This document shows positions 33,286 to 42,901 of a stretch of DNA of 64,000 bases, piece by piece. The notes beneath the pieces were generated by a model. It was not told the origin of the DNA and made no database searches. It was given only the letters and a program-made list of their open reading frames with translations. Position 1 is the stretch's first letter; each line of letters begins with the position of its first letter. The translations under genes were made by a program, and so were the position numbers. Source of the stretch: GM7GCV1 sp965221105 (GTDB taxonomy: Bacteria; Pseudomonadota; Gammaproteobacteria; Pseudomonadales; GM7GCV1); the NCBI GenBank assembly GCA_965221105.1, contig OZ244871.1, positions 2,046,001 to 2,110,000 on the forward strand. The letters run 5' to 3'.

Positions 33286-34221
33286 GTGAACATCGGGCAT
33301 TCCCACACCAGTGTTCTCCTCCACCAGGCTGTCGATGCGCTGGTGGTTGATCGCGACGGCATCTATATAGATGCCACCTTTGGGTGCGGAGGGCACACCG
33401 GCCTTATTCTTGAGCGGCTCAATGATCCGGCGCGATTGATGGCGCTGGATCGTGATCCCCGGGCCATAGCAGATGGCAAAACGCGATTCAGAGACGAATC
33501 GCGTCTGTGTTTTCGCTGCAGCGAGTTCTCCAGAATTGGTGAGCTTGCCGAAGAGATGGGTTGGCTGGCGAGAGTGTCCGGGCTGCTTCTGGATCTGGGT
33601 GTGTCTTCTCCGCAACTCGACACGCCTTCGCGCGGCTTCAGCTTTATGCGTGATGGTCCGCTGGATATGCGCATGAACCCCGAGACTGGCCCGAGCGCCG
33701 CCCAATGGCTGGAAGCTGTTGAACTGGATGAACTGGTCAGGGTTCTCAAGGAGTACGGTGAAGATCGCTTTGCCCGACGCATAGCCACGGCTATTGTGAG
33801 TCGGCGGCAGGAGGAGGCTATTGAGACCACCCTCCAGCTGGCCAAAATCGTCGAAGAGGCAACGCCGGTTCGTGATCCCCGCAAGCATCCTGCCACACGA
33901 ACCTTTCAGGCTATCCGAATAGAAATTAACTCCGAGTTGAGCGAGGTAGCGTCTGTGCTGGAAAGCGCGCTGGACCTGCTTGCCATAGGCGGGCGCCTGG
34001 TGGTGATCAGTTTTCATTCTCTGGAGGATCGGCTGGTCAAGCGGTTTATTCGCCGCACTTCCCGGAATCAGCCAGTGCCCAGAGATATTCCCGTTCGATC
34101 AGATGGACCACAACCACCGCTGCGGCGGGTGGGCAAGGCGGTCACGCCGTCTGCAGCCGAGATCAGTCTCAATCCACGGTCAAGAAGCGCGGTTATGCGC
34201 ATAGCCGAACGGGTGGCCTAG
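33286..34221 (+). CDS. rsmH: 16S rRNA (cytosine-1402-N4) methyltransferase RsmH
   Basis: SAM-dependent enzyme (MraW) that N4-methylates C1402 of 16S rRNA. The 311 residues carry HTSVLLHQAVD, the SAM-binding DATFGCGGHTGLIL, LLLDLGVSSPQLD and ISFHSLEDRLVKRF. The start is GTG at 33286. One base separates its stop from the ftsL start. Confidence 0.98.
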   Translation: MNIGHSHTSVLLHQAVDALVVDRDGIYIDATFGCGGHTGLILERLNDPARLMALDRDPRAIADGKTRFRDESRLCFRCSEFSRIGELAEEMGWLARVSGLLLDLGVSSPQLDTPSRGFSFMRDGPLDMRMNPETGPSAAQWLEAVELDELVRVLKEYGEDRFARRIATAIVSRRQEEAIETTLQLAKIVEEATPVRDPRKHPATRTFQAIRIEINSELSEVASVLESALDLLAIGGRLVVISFHSLEDRLVKRFIRRTSRNQPVPRDIPVRSDGPQPPLRRVGKAVTPSAAEISLNPRSRSAVMRIAERVA

Positions 34222-34222
34222 T

Positions 34223-34543
34223 GTGTCACGGAGCATTGTGTCACTAGAACGCTCGCAAGCCACACAAGTTAGCTGGCTGCACAACAGGCTGGTTGCCGTG
34301 GGGCTGTGGCTGTCCGTGACGGGATCTGCTCTTGCAACAGTGTGGGTCACCAGCGAAACGCGCACCCTGACAACTGAGTTGCTGAATCTCAGATCTGAAG
34401 CCCACTCCATGCAGGTAGCCTATGGCCAGTTTGTGCTTCAGGAGCGTGCGCTGTCGTCCGCCGCAGAGCTGGAAACTGTCGCGCAAAATCAGTTGCAGTT
34501 GCGGTTTCCGCTTGCCTCGGACATTGAGGTGCTCTGGCCATGA
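34223..34543 (+). CDS. ftsL: Cell division protein FtsL
   Basis: Small bitopic protein that with FtsB and FtsQ signals activation of FtsWI. The 106 residues have a basic cytoplasmic N-terminus, one membrane segment (about 25-45) and a periplasmic coiled coil (about 48-90) ending in the family's RFPLASDIEVLWP-like tail. Start GTG at 34223; its stop overlaps ftsI as ATGA. Identification rests on position, size and topology as much as on sequence, since FtsL is poorly conserved. Confidence 0.92.
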   Translation: MSRSIVSLERSQATQVSWLHNRLVAVGLWLSVTGSALATVWVTSETRTLTTELLNLRSEAHSMQVAYGQFVLQERALSSAAELETVAQNQLQLRFPLASDIEVLWP

Positions 34544-36294
34544 GCAGTCAGCGCACCAGGCGTGGCGCCAAAGGGGCATCTCCAAAAAGGTTGAACAGTG
34601 CCCGGCTCGGACAAAAGTGGTCGCGCAGCTGGCGTTACTGGTCAATGAGCCTGCTGGTGTGTGTACTCGGAGCTGGCTTGCTGGTTCGCATTGCATCCCT
34701 GCAAGTGATGCCGGATGTCGAGAAGGGCTACGAGTTTTTGCAGTACCAGGGAGAACTGCGCACCATCCGTGAGCAGCAGATCCCTGCGTACCGGGGCACG
34801 ATCACGGATCGCAACGGCGCGCCTCTGGCCATCAGTACGCCCCTGGTCTCTCTCTGGCTCAATCCCTCGGTGGCTGATCCACGGCAATTCCCGAAGCTGG
34901 CTGCTCTTCTGGATATGGACAGGTCCGAATTGGAAAAGAAAATTAATCGCTACACGAATCGCCAGTTCATGTATGTGCGCCGGGGGTTTTCGCCCGCCGA
35001 AGCTGATCGGATACTCAGCGAAGGAATTCAGGGTCTCTATGGGGAGACTCATTACCGGCGATTCTATCCTGAGGCTGAAGTTGTCGCCCAGGTTGTCGGG
35101 CTGACAAATATAGACGATCAGGGTATCGAAGGCGTCGAACTGGGGTATGACCAGATTCTGAGTGGCAGCCCGGGTGCCGAACGCGTGGTAAAGGATCTGA
35201 AGGGTCGGGTCGTTGATCATCTGGGTGTGGTCCGCACGGTTCAGCCGGGGTCAGATATCCAGCTCACGATCGACCTGCGCCTGCAGTACCTCGCATACCG
35301 TGCCCTCAAGGCAGCTGTTACCAAACACCGGGCAGAGGCTGCATCCATGGTCATCATGGACCCCCATAGTGGCGAGGTGCTTGCCATGGTCAGCCAGCCA
35401 TCAGTGAACCCCAATGCGCGAGACAGCCTGAGCCCCTTGTTCATGCGCAATCGGGCGATTGTCGACAGTTTCGAGCCTGGCTCCACGATCAAGCCCTTCA
35501 CCCTTATGGCGGCTATGGAACAGGGGCTGGTTTCTCCCGAGACACGCATAGATACCTCTCCGGGCTACATCCGCGTGAGTGGCAAGCTGATTGAAGATCC
35601 CAGGAATTACGGTGAGCTGGATGTCCGAACGATCCTCGCCAAGTCCAGCCAGGTCGGCACAGTCAAGGTGGCCATGAACATGGAACCAGAGCGAATCCAC
35701 GATATGTTTCAGCGCGTAGGACTCGGGACGCCTCTTGGAGTGGGGTTTCCCGGGGAACTGTCTGGCGTGTTGCCGTATCGAAGCCGCTGGGACGACATCC
35801 AGAGGGCCACCTTCGCCTTTGGTTACGGACTGACGGCCACTTCCCTGCAGCTGGCCCAGGCCTATTCAGTGATCGCCAATGGTGGCAGCAGACGAACCCC
35901 CAGTCTGGTTATAGGAACTGTCTCCCCCTCGCACGAAGCTGTTGTGGATGCGAGACTCACACACCAAATTCGCTCCATGATGGTCGATGTAGTTGATCGG
36001 GGGACCGGCACCCGCGCCAGAGTGGACGGGTACAAGGTGGCTGGAAAAACCGGAACCGGCCATCTCGTCGGAGCGCGCGGCTATGAGGACAGCCGCTATG
36101 CGTCACTATTTGCCGGCATGGTTCCGGCAGATGCACCTGAACTGGTCGCCGTGGTCGTGGTGACTGATCCAAAGGCTGGTGAGTACCACGGGGGTGCAGT
36201 TGCAGCACCTGTCTTTGCTGAAGTCATGGGCGAGGCCATGCGCTTGCTCCGGGTGGCCCCCCTGAATACGGAATCGCGGGTGGCTTCTCGATGA
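34540..36294 (+). CDS. ftsI: Division-specific peptidoglycan transpeptidase FtsI (PBP3)
   Basis: Septal transpeptidase working with FtsW. In 584 residues there is a basic N-terminus, a membrane anchor (about 35-53), the pedestal domain with RGTITDRNG (85-93) and the transpeptidase domain. The nucleophile motif STIK is at Ser315-Lys318 and KTG at 503-505. The second motif, SSN in studied enzymes, reads SSQ here (Ser369-Ser370-Gln371; codon CAG at 35650-35652). That substitution touches a residue contacting beta-lactams and substrate. The rest of the active site looks intact. Start overlaps ftsL, stop overlaps murE. Confidence 0.97.
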   Translation: MSSQRTRRGAKGASPKRLNSARLGQKWSRSWRYWSMSLLVCVLGAGLLVRIASLQVMPDVEKGYEFLQYQGELRTIREQQIPAYRGTITDRNGAPLAISTPLVSLWLNPSVADPRQFPKLAALLDMDRSELEKKINRYTNRQFMYVRRGFSPAEADRILSEGIQGLYGETHYRRFYPEAEVVAQVVGLTNIDDQGIEGVELGYDQILSGSPGAERVVKDLKGRVVDHLGVVRTVQPGSDIQLTIDLRLQYLAYRALKAAVTKHRAEAASMVIMDPHSGEVLAMVSQPSVNPNARDSLSPLFMRNRAIVDSFEPGSTIKPFTLMAAMEQGLVSPETRIDTSPGYIRVSGKLIEDPRNYGELDVRTILAKSSQVGTVKVAMNMEPERIHDMFQRVGLGTPLGVGFPGELSGVLPYRSRWDDIQRATFAFGYGLTATSLQLAQAYSVIANGGSRRTPSLVIGTVSPSHEAVVDARLTHQIRSMMVDVVDRGTGTRARVDGYKVAGKTGTGHLVGARGYEDSRYASLFAGMVPADAPELVAVVVVTDPKAGEYHGGAVAAPVFAEVMGEAMRLLRVAPLNTESRVASR

Positions 36295-37814
36295 ATCGGG
36301 AACATAACCCGGGGATCTGTGCGCTGGTGCGCCTTGTGCCTGGGAATCTGCTCTGGAATATGCCTGTGGGTGGTCTGTCTGACATGGATGTTGCTGGTCT
36401 GAGTTCTGATTCGCGCACGGTGCGGCCGGGGGACCTGTTTGTCGCCCTTGCTGGTGGAGAGGTGTCTGGTTATGACTTTGCTGCCGAGGCTGTTTCACGC
36501 GGCGCAGTGGCGGTGGTCAGCAATGATCCCAAAGCAGCGCGTGCCAGCCTGCATGTCCCGGTTGCCTATGACCCGGATCTCGCGAGTGGGCTGTCACACC
36601 TGGCTGGCAGGTTCTACGGGCATCCCAGTCGCCATCTGGACGTCACCGGCATTACCGGTACTAACGGCAAGACCAGTTGTTGCTACTGGCTTTCCTGGAT
36701 GCTGAACGAGCTGGGCATACCGGCTGGTCAGGTTGGTACCCTGGGTGCCGGGATGTGGAGGCACACCAAAGCGACGCTGGATATCACCGGACTGACGACG
36801 CCAGACGCCATCCAGGTTCAGCATCTGCTTGCGGAGTATCGCGGTGCCGGTGCTGAGGCTATGGTGATGGAGGTCAGCTCTCATGGCCTGGATCAGGGCA
36901 GGGTTGGCGACATCAGGTTTGCAACCGCTGTGTGTACAAATCTCAGCCAGGATCACCAGGATTACCACTCCGATATGGATGCCTACTTGCAGGCCAAGCT
37001 CAGTCTGTTCAGGTATCCCGGCCTGAAACGCGTGGTGGTCAACCTGGATGACCCGGCAAGTGAAGCGTTTCTGAAGGCGGTGCGCAGCCCGGTGAAGGCC
37101 TACCGGCACAGCAGGTTGGACGCCACCGCAGATCTGGTGTTACAGACGGTTTCCGAAGATGTCTCTGGATTTCGGGTTGTGTTGAGCGGTGTCTGGGGTG
37201 AGGCACAGCTGCATATTCCGGTTGTCGGTGAATACAACCTGAGCAACCTGATGGCAGTCGCGACTGTATTGCTCGCACGCGGCGAGGATTTTACCCGGGT
37301 GGTGGATCTCCTTGGGCGCGTCCCGCCGGTACCGGGCCGCATGGAGGTCATAGACCTGGCTGGGAGGCCGCAGGTGGTCGTCGACTTCGCGCACACGCCG
37401 GACGCGGTTGCCTCCGCACTCAGGGCTCTGCGCCAGCGAACCGCTGGCCGTCTTATCTGTGTCCTGGGCTGCGGAGGAAATCGTGATCGCAGCAAGCGTC
37501 CCCTGATGGCCGAGGCTGCCATTCACCATTCCGATGCCCAGATATTCACTGCAGACAATCCACGCGACGAATCAGTTGAGGGTATTCTGCACGAGATGAC
37601 AGCCAGCCTGGACAGAGATGAGTTGGCATCTGTTGATCTGATAGAGGATCGGCGCACAGCAGTCCAGAGCGCCGTGGCGATGGCAGAGGAGGAGGATCTG
37701 GTCGCTGTTCTGGGACGTGGGCACGAAACACATCAGCACATCGGCGTGCGGCGGATTCCGCTCAGCGACCGCCAGCTCTGTGAGCAGGCGATTGCGATGA
37801 GGCAGGCCGGGTGA
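36291..37814 (+). CDS. murE: UDP-MurNAc-tripeptide synthetase MurE
   Basis: Adds meso-diaminopimelate to UDP-MurNAc-L-Ala-D-Glu. The ATP loop TGTNGKT is at 122-128, the carbamylated-lysine region is in QAKLSLF, and the substrate-selecting motif is DNPR (422-425), which indicates diaminopimelate rather than lysine. The 507-residue length is normal. Starts at the ATGA overlap with ftsI; murF follows after 10 nt. Confidence 0.98.
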   Translation: MNREHNPGICALVRLVPGNLLWNMPVGGLSDMDVAGLSSDSRTVRPGDLFVALAGGEVSGYDFAAEAVSRGAVAVVSNDPKAARASLHVPVAYDPDLASGLSHLAGRFYGHPSRHLDVTGITGTNGKTSCCYWLSWMLNELGIPAGQVGTLGAGMWRHTKATLDITGLTTPDAIQVQHLLAEYRGAGAEAMVMEVSSHGLDQGRVGDIRFATAVCTNLSQDHQDYHSDMDAYLQAKLSLFRYPGLKRVVVNLDDPASEAFLKAVRSPVKAYRHSRLDATADLVLQTVSEDVSGFRVVLSGVWGEAQLHIPVVGEYNLSNLMAVATVLLARGEDFTRVVDLLGRVPPVPGRMEVIDLAGRPQVVVDFAHTPDAVASALRALRQRTAGRLICVLGCGGNRDRSKRPLMAEAAIHHSDAQIFTADNPRDESVEGILHEMTASLDRDELASVDLIEDRRTAVQSAVAMAEEEDLVAVLGRGHETHQHIGVRRIPLSDRQLCEQAIAMRQAG

Positions 37815-37824
37815 GGGTCAGGAC

Positions 37825-39177
37825 ATGATACGTCCAATTTCCCTGGCGACTCTTGCGCACAAATATGGTGGGGTTCTGATAGAGCCCGATTTCTATCTCA
37901 GCTCACTGAGCACGGATTCAAGAAATATTCATTCTGGTCAGGCATTTCTCGCGCTTCGTGGAATGAACTTTGACGGCCATGAATATCTGCAATCCGCCGT
38001 GGATAGGGGGGCTTCAGCACTGGTCACCGAAGAGGTATTGCCAGCGCGGGCTCCTCAGTGGATTGTGCACAACAGCGTGCGCGCGCTCGGGTATATTGCG
38101 CAGGAAAACCGCGCCGCCTATCTGGGAAAGCTGGTGGCGTTAACCGGCAGTAACGGTAAAACCTCGGTCAAAGAGATGATCGCTGGCATCCTGGGTCAAT
38201 CTGCACAGGTTCTCGCGACCAGGAGCAATCTGAACAACCATATCGGGGTGCCTCTGACGCTGCTGCGCCTGACGTCCGAGCACCGCTATGCGGTGGTCGA
38301 GATGGGTGCCAGTGCGCTGGGCGAAATTCATTATCTGACCGGTCTGGCCAGACCCGACGTCGCCCTGGTGAACAATGTCGGTGATGCCCACATCGGGGTT
38401 TTTGGCAGCCAGAAAAATATCGAGATCGCCAAGGGGGAAATCTACAACGGCCTGTCCAGTGCGGGTACCGGTGTCGTCAATCTCGATTCGCCGGGCGCGG
38501 ATCGCTACGCCGACAAGCTGATTGGTCGACAGATGCTGAGTTTTTCCGCACAGATGGACCGAGCTGACATGTATGCGACAGATATCCGGCTTGCAGATTT
38601 GGGGTGTGAGTTCGTACTCAACACCCGGGAAGCGGCAGTTCTGGTTCATCTTCGGGTGCCGGGCAGGCACAGTGTGCTCAATGCTCTTGCTGCGGCAGCA
38701 GTCTGCTACGCGTTGAAGATTTCTCTGGCCGGGATTGTCGCCGGCCTGGAGGCTTTCCCCGGCGTAGAGGGCCGCATGCGCTACTACCGCCTCAGCGACG
38801 GAATGGTGCTGATTGACGACAGTTATAACGCCAGCCCCAGTTCGGTCCGTGCCGCCATAGACACGCTCGCCGACCTCAAGGGCAGCAAGACACTGGTCCT
38901 GGGTGCCATGGCGGAACTGGGGAGCTATTCGGAACAGATGCACGCGGATGTTGGGCGCTATGCGCGTGAGCGGGGCATTGACCGGCTGGTTGCCGTAGGA
39001 GAGGTCGCTGCAGCCGCGGCCAGCGCGTTTGGCAAGGAGGCCGAGGTAGTCACCAGCAACGAGGCGGCGGCTCGGTTACTGGAACACGCGGGACAGGATG
39101 ATTCGGTTCTGATCAAGGGATCGCGCAGTTCGCATATGGATCAGGTTGTCAACCTGTTGAGAGAGTACAAGGGATAG
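37825..39177 (+). CDS. murF: UDP-MurNAc-tripeptide-D-Ala-D-Ala ligase MurF
   Basis: Completes the cytoplasmic pentapeptide precursor. The 450 residues contain LTGSNGKTSVKEM (P-loop), ATRSNLNNHIGVPLTLL, the catalytic VVEMGAS segment and DDSYNASPSS, all MurF signatures. The ATG at 37825 follows AGGGTCAGG. Only 4 nt separate it from mraY. Confidence 0.98.
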   Translation: MIRPISLATLAHKYGGVLIEPDFYLSSLSTDSRNIHSGQAFLALRGMNFDGHEYLQSAVDRGASALVTEEVLPARAPQWIVHNSVRALGYIAQENRAAYLGKLVALTGSNGKTSVKEMIAGILGQSAQVLATRSNLNNHIGVPLTLLRLTSEHRYAVVEMGASALGEIHYLTGLARPDVALVNNVGDAHIGVFGSQKNIEIAKGEIYNGLSSAGTGVVNLDSPGADRYADKLIGRQMLSFSAQMDRADMYATDIRLADLGCEFVLNTREAAVLVHLRVPGRHSVLNALAAAAVCYALKISLAGIVAGLEAFPGVEGRMRYYRLSDGMVLIDDSYNASPSSVRAAIDTLADLKGSKTLVLGAMAELGSYSEQMHADVGRYARERGIDRLVAVGEVAAAAASAFGKEAEVVTSNEAAARLLEHAGQDDSVLIKGSRSSHMDQVVNLLREYKG

Positions 39178-39181
39178 AACC

Positions 39182-40264
39182 GTGTTGATACTACTGGCAG
39201 ATTTTCTTGAGCAGTATTACTCAGGATTTCAGGTATTCAAATACCTGACATTGCGGGCCATTCTGGGTGTACTCACCGCCCTGGCGATTTCCCTCTGGGC
39301 GGGAGTGCCGATGATTCGGAGACTGAATATTCTTCAGATCGGCCAGTCGGTTCGGGAAAACGGCCCGGCTTCCCACCTCGTCAAGTCAGGCACGCCAACC
39401 ATGGGGGGTGCGCTCATACTGATCGCCATATTTGTCAGTGTGCTGCTCTGGTCAGATCTGAGTAACCGCTACGTGTGGGTCGTACTGGGGGTAACACTCG
39501 GTTTTGGAGCCATCGGCTTTGTCGATGACTATCGCAAGGTCATTGATAAAGATCCCAGAGGTCTGGCCGTCCGCTGGAAGTATTTTTGGCAATCCATTGT
39601 TGGCCTCGCAGCGGCCCTGTATCTCTACAGTACCGCTGTGCTGCCTGCTGAAACAGCACTGATCGTCCCATTCTTCAAAAACATCAGTCTGGACATGGGC
39701 CCGGCCTACATCCTGCTGACCTACTTTGTCATCGTCGGGTCGAGCAACGCGGTCAATCTTACCGACGGTCTGGATGGCCTCGCCATCCTGCCCAGCGTCA
39801 TAATCGGCGGGGCGCTTGGGGTGATTGCCTATCTGGCAGGTCATGCGTATTTCTCCAATTACCTGCATATCCCCTACGTTCCTGGTGCCGGAGAGCTGGT
39901 GGTATTTTCTGCTGCGCTGGCTGGGGCCGGCATGGGGTTCCTTTGGTTCAATACCTATCCAGCCCAGGTTTTTATGGGCGATGTTGGTGCCCTGGCTCTG
40001 GGTGCAGCATTGGGTGTCAGTGCCGTGATCAGTCGCCACGAAATCGTATTTTTCATGATGTCAGGGGTGTTTGTGGTCGAAACGCTCTCGGTGATCGTGC
40101 AGGTGGCCTCGTTCAAGCTTACCGGCAAACGGATCTTTCGCATGGCGCCACTGCATCATCACTTTGAGCTCAAGGGGTGGCCAGAACCGCGGGTGATTGT
40201 CCGTTTCTGGATAATCACCGTGATACTGGTGCTGTTTGGTCTGGCAACGCTGAAGATTCGATAG
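39182..40264 (+). CDS. mraY: Phospho-MurNAc-pentapeptide transferase MraY
   Basis: Integral membrane enzyme that makes Lipid I from UDP-MurNAc-pentapeptide and undecaprenyl phosphate. The 360 residues form about ten membrane segments, with catalytic elements GTPTMGG, FVDDYRK, NLTDGLDGLA and the HHHFELKGWPE C-terminal loop. Start is GTG at 39182. Confidence 0.98.
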   Translation: MLILLADFLEQYYSGFQVFKYLTLRAILGVLTALAISLWAGVPMIRRLNILQIGQSVRENGPASHLVKSGTPTMGGALILIAIFVSVLLWSDLSNRYVWVVLGVTLGFGAIGFVDDYRKVIDKDPRGLAVRWKYFWQSIVGLAAALYLYSTAVLPAETALIVPFFKNISLDMGPAYILLTYFVIVGSSNAVNLTDGLDGLAILPSVIIGGALGVIAYLAGHAYFSNYLHIPYVPGAGELVVFSAALAGAGMGFLWFNTYPAQVFMGDVGALALGAALGVSAVISRHEIVFFMMSGVFVVETLSVIVQVASFKLTGKRIFRMAPLHHHFELKGWPEPRVIVRFWIITVILVLFGLATLKIR

Positions 40265-40341
40265 GTGATTCCTTGGCGATACCAGCTGCAGATTTCGGCG
40301 TCCAGGGGAGTAGAGGCGATACATGGGATCTTCCAGCGAGA

Positions 40342-41682
40342 ATGGGACAGGTGACGCAACTCATTGCAACTGACTGCCGCAGGGCGGTGATTGGCACCGG
40401 TGTGACCGGGCGATCAGCCCTGCGCCACCTGCATAAGTCCGGGTTGGGTGCCGTGGCTTTCGACACCCGCGAAGCACCACCGGATATCCAGGGCTTCAGG
40501 GAGGAGTTTCCCGATGTGGAGCTGGTGCTCGGCCCTCTCGGTGCCGAGAGCCTGTCAGGGTTTGACCAGGTCGTACTCAGTCCCGGTATCGATCCTTCTG
40601 CGGTCGGGGTCGAGGCTCTGGAAGCAGCCGGGGTTGAGGTCGTGGGCGATGTGCAACTTTTCGCGTGCGCCGCTTCAGCCCCCATTGCGGCAATCACCGG
40701 ATCGAACGCAAAGAGCACTGTGACCAGTTTACTCGGGGCAATGGCACAGACTGCCGGCATCAGGGTGGCAGTTGGCGGCAACCTGGGTACTCCAGCACTG
40801 GATCTCCTTGACGATCAAGTCGAGCTGTACGTGCTTGAACTGTCCAGTTTCCAGCTGGAACTGACCACAGAACTTGGTGCGACAAGCGCCACCATACTGA
40901 ATCTGAGCAGCGATCATATGGACAGATACGCCTCCATGATCGAGTACCACTCGGCCAAACAGCGTATCTACAGAGGTGCACAGCACATTGTCTACAATCG
41001 CGACGATCCACTGACGCAGCCACTTCAGCAGGTTGGACAGGAGGTGCTGAGTTTCGGTTCTGAGGTGCCGGACCTGAACCAGTATGGATTGATTGGGACC
41101 GATCTGATGCGCGGAGAGCGGCACCTGATAAGCGCCTCTGAGGTGGGACTTCGGGGAAGACACAACCTGAACAACATTCTGGCAGGCTTCGCTTTGGGTG
41201 AAACTCTGGGTATTCCGATCCAGCCAATGATTGAGGCTGCACGCAGTTTCCCGGGTCTCGAGCATCGGTGCCAGACGGTTCTGCAGAGGAATGGAGTGAC
41301 CTGGGTCAATGATTCAAAGGCCACCAATGTTGCCGCGACTGCAGCAGCGATTGAGGGATTGGGCCAGGGAAAAAACCTCATTCTGATTGCGGGTGGCGTG
41401 GCCAAGGGACAAACGTTTACTGGGCTGCAGCCCCTGGTGGACACCTATGTGAAACAGTTGATCGTGATCGGGGAAGCTGCGGATCAGATCGCTCTCGAGG
41501 CAGGCTGCGGCGTTCACTGGGTGTGTGCAGTCAGTATGCAGGCCGCCGTCCAGGCTGCGGCACAATCTGCTGCCACAGGTGACCTGGTGTTGCTCTCACC
41601 GGCATGCGCAAGCTTTGACATGTTTGCGAATTTTGAAGATCGCGGTGAGCAGTTTTCCCGTGAAGCAGGGTGTCTGATATGA
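40342..41682 (+). CDS. murD: UDP-MurNAc-L-alanine:D-glutamate ligase MurD
   Basis: Adds D-glutamate to UDP-MurNAc-L-Ala. From the ATG at 40342 the protein has 446 residues: UDP-binding N-domain (IGTGVTGRSALRHL), ATP loop TGSNAKSTV (the variant with Ala also seen in Pseudomonas MurD), and the C-terminal domain with NDSKATN. The frame is open to 40177, but upstream residues lie inside mraY and lack MurD character. Its stop overlaps the ftsW ATG as ATGA. Confidence 0.97.
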   Translation: MGQVTQLIATDCRRAVIGTGVTGRSALRHLHKSGLGAVAFDTREAPPDIQGFREEFPDVELVLGPLGAESLSGFDQVVLSPGIDPSAVGVEALEAAGVEVVGDVQLFACAASAPIAAITGSNAKSTVTSLLGAMAQTAGIRVAVGGNLGTPALDLLDDQVELYVLELSSFQLELTTELGATSATILNLSSDHMDRYASMIEYHSAKQRIYRGAQHIVYNRDDPLTQPLQQVGQEVLSFGSEVPDLNQYGLIGTDLMRGERHLISASEVGLRGRHNLNNILAGFALGETLGIPIQPMIEAARSFPGLEHRCQTVLQRNGVTWVNDSKATNVAATAAAIEGLGQGKNLILIAGGVAKGQTFTGLQPLVDTYVKQLIVIGEAADQIALEAGCGVHWVCAVSMQAAVQAAAQSAATGDLVLLSPACASFDMFANFEDRGEQFSREAGCLI

Positions 41683-42899
41683 ATATGGCCGGGTCAAGGT
41701 CGGTCTCCACGCTGCTTCCGAAAAGAACAGTGGATGATCGGGTTGCACGGGAAAGCCGTTCCGGCCCCGATCAGGTGCTTCTGGTACTCCTGCTCGTGCT
41801 GGTCAGTCTGGGCATGATTTTTGAAGCCAGTGCCTCGGTGGCTATCGCCGAGGCCCGGGTTGGTGAGCCTTTCCACTACCTGCACAAGCATGTGATCTTT
41901 CTCGGGATTGGCACCCTGGTGGCTCTGGCCGCCTACGAGGTGCCGCTCAGGCTCTGGATGGCCTCGAGCCACTGGCTTTTGATTCTGGCTCTGCTGCTGT
42001 TGGTTCTGGTGCTGGTTCCGGGTGTGGGAATTCGAGTCAATGGCAGCCAGCGCTGGCTGAATTTCGGTGTGCTGTCTTTCCAGGTGTCCGAATTTGCCAA
42101 ATTGGCCATGCTGGTGTACCTCTCCGCTTATCTGGTGCGGAGGGGAGCAGAGCTGCGAACGCATTGGAGCGGCTTCAGTAAACCCCTGGTGATACTCGGA
42201 CTGATGCTTGTCCTGCTGCAGTTGGAGCCTGATTTTGGCACAGCGCTGGTCATTACAGGAACCGTACTGGGAGTCTTGTTTCTCGCGGGCATACCCCTCA
42301 TTAGATTTGTCCTGACCCTCGTCCTGTCTGCAACCGTGTTGGTCTGGCTGGTCACGGCTTCGCCATACCGCATGCAGCGGATTCTGGCCTTTATGGACCC
42401 CTGGGCTGACCAGTTCAAAAGCGGGTATCAGCTTACCCAGGCGCTGATAGCTTTTGGTCGTGGTGAGTGGTTTGGTGTCGGACTCGGAAATAGCCTGCAA
42501 AAACAGTTTTACCTACCGGAAGCTCATACGGATTTTGTTTTCGCTGTTATTGCTGAAGAGACCGGGCTGATTGGTGCTTCAGTGCTCGTTCTGCTGATCG
42601 GGTTCATTGGCTGGCGCATTTGTCGCCTCGGCTGGATAGCGACCCGCAGAGCGGGCACAACCAGTCCCGAGATCGAGTACGGAGGCTACCTTGCTTTGGG
42701 AATCGGTCTCATGTTTCTTGCCCAGTGTTTTATCAATATGGGTGTTGCCTGCGGATTGCTCCCCACCAAGGGCATTACGCTACCTTTCGTGAGCTATGGA
42801 GGAAGCAGCTTGCTGGTCTGGTGCACGATGATGGCGGTTGTTCTGCGTATCTCAACCGAGCTGCGCAGTGCGACTCGATCAAGGATCCGGGGAAGATAG
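41679..42899 (+). CDS. ftsW: Septal peptidoglycan glycosyltransferase FtsW
   Basis: SEDS-family polymerase working with FtsI. About ten membrane segments in 406 residues. Family landmarks are GSQRWLNFG, FQVSEFAKLAMLVYLS, LLQLEPDFGTALV with the putative catalytic aspartate, LPEAHTDFVFAVIAEETG and the LPFVSYGGSSLL loop. The ATG at 41679 overlaps the murD stop; an in-frame GTG at 41670 is possible. Confidence 0.98.
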   Translation: MNMAGSRSVSTLLPKRTVDDRVARESRSGPDQVLLVLLLVLVSLGMIFEASASVAIAEARVGEPFHYLHKHVIFLGIGTLVALAAYEVPLRLWMASSHWLLILALLLLVLVLVPGVGIRVNGSQRWLNFGVLSFQVSEFAKLAMLVYLSAYLVRRGAELRTHWSGFSKPLVILGLMLVLLQLEPDFGTALVITGTVLGVLFLAGIPLIRFVLTLVLSATVLVWLVTASPYRMQRILAFMDPWADQFKSGYQLTQALIAFGRGEWFGVGLGNSLQKQFYLPEAHTDFVFAVIAEETGLIGASVLVLLIGFIGWRICRLGWIATRRAGTTSPEIEYGGYLALGIGLMFLAQCFINMGVACGLLPTKGITLPFVSYGGSSLLVWCTMMAVVLRISTELRSATRSRIRGR

Positions 42900-42901
42900 C
42901 C

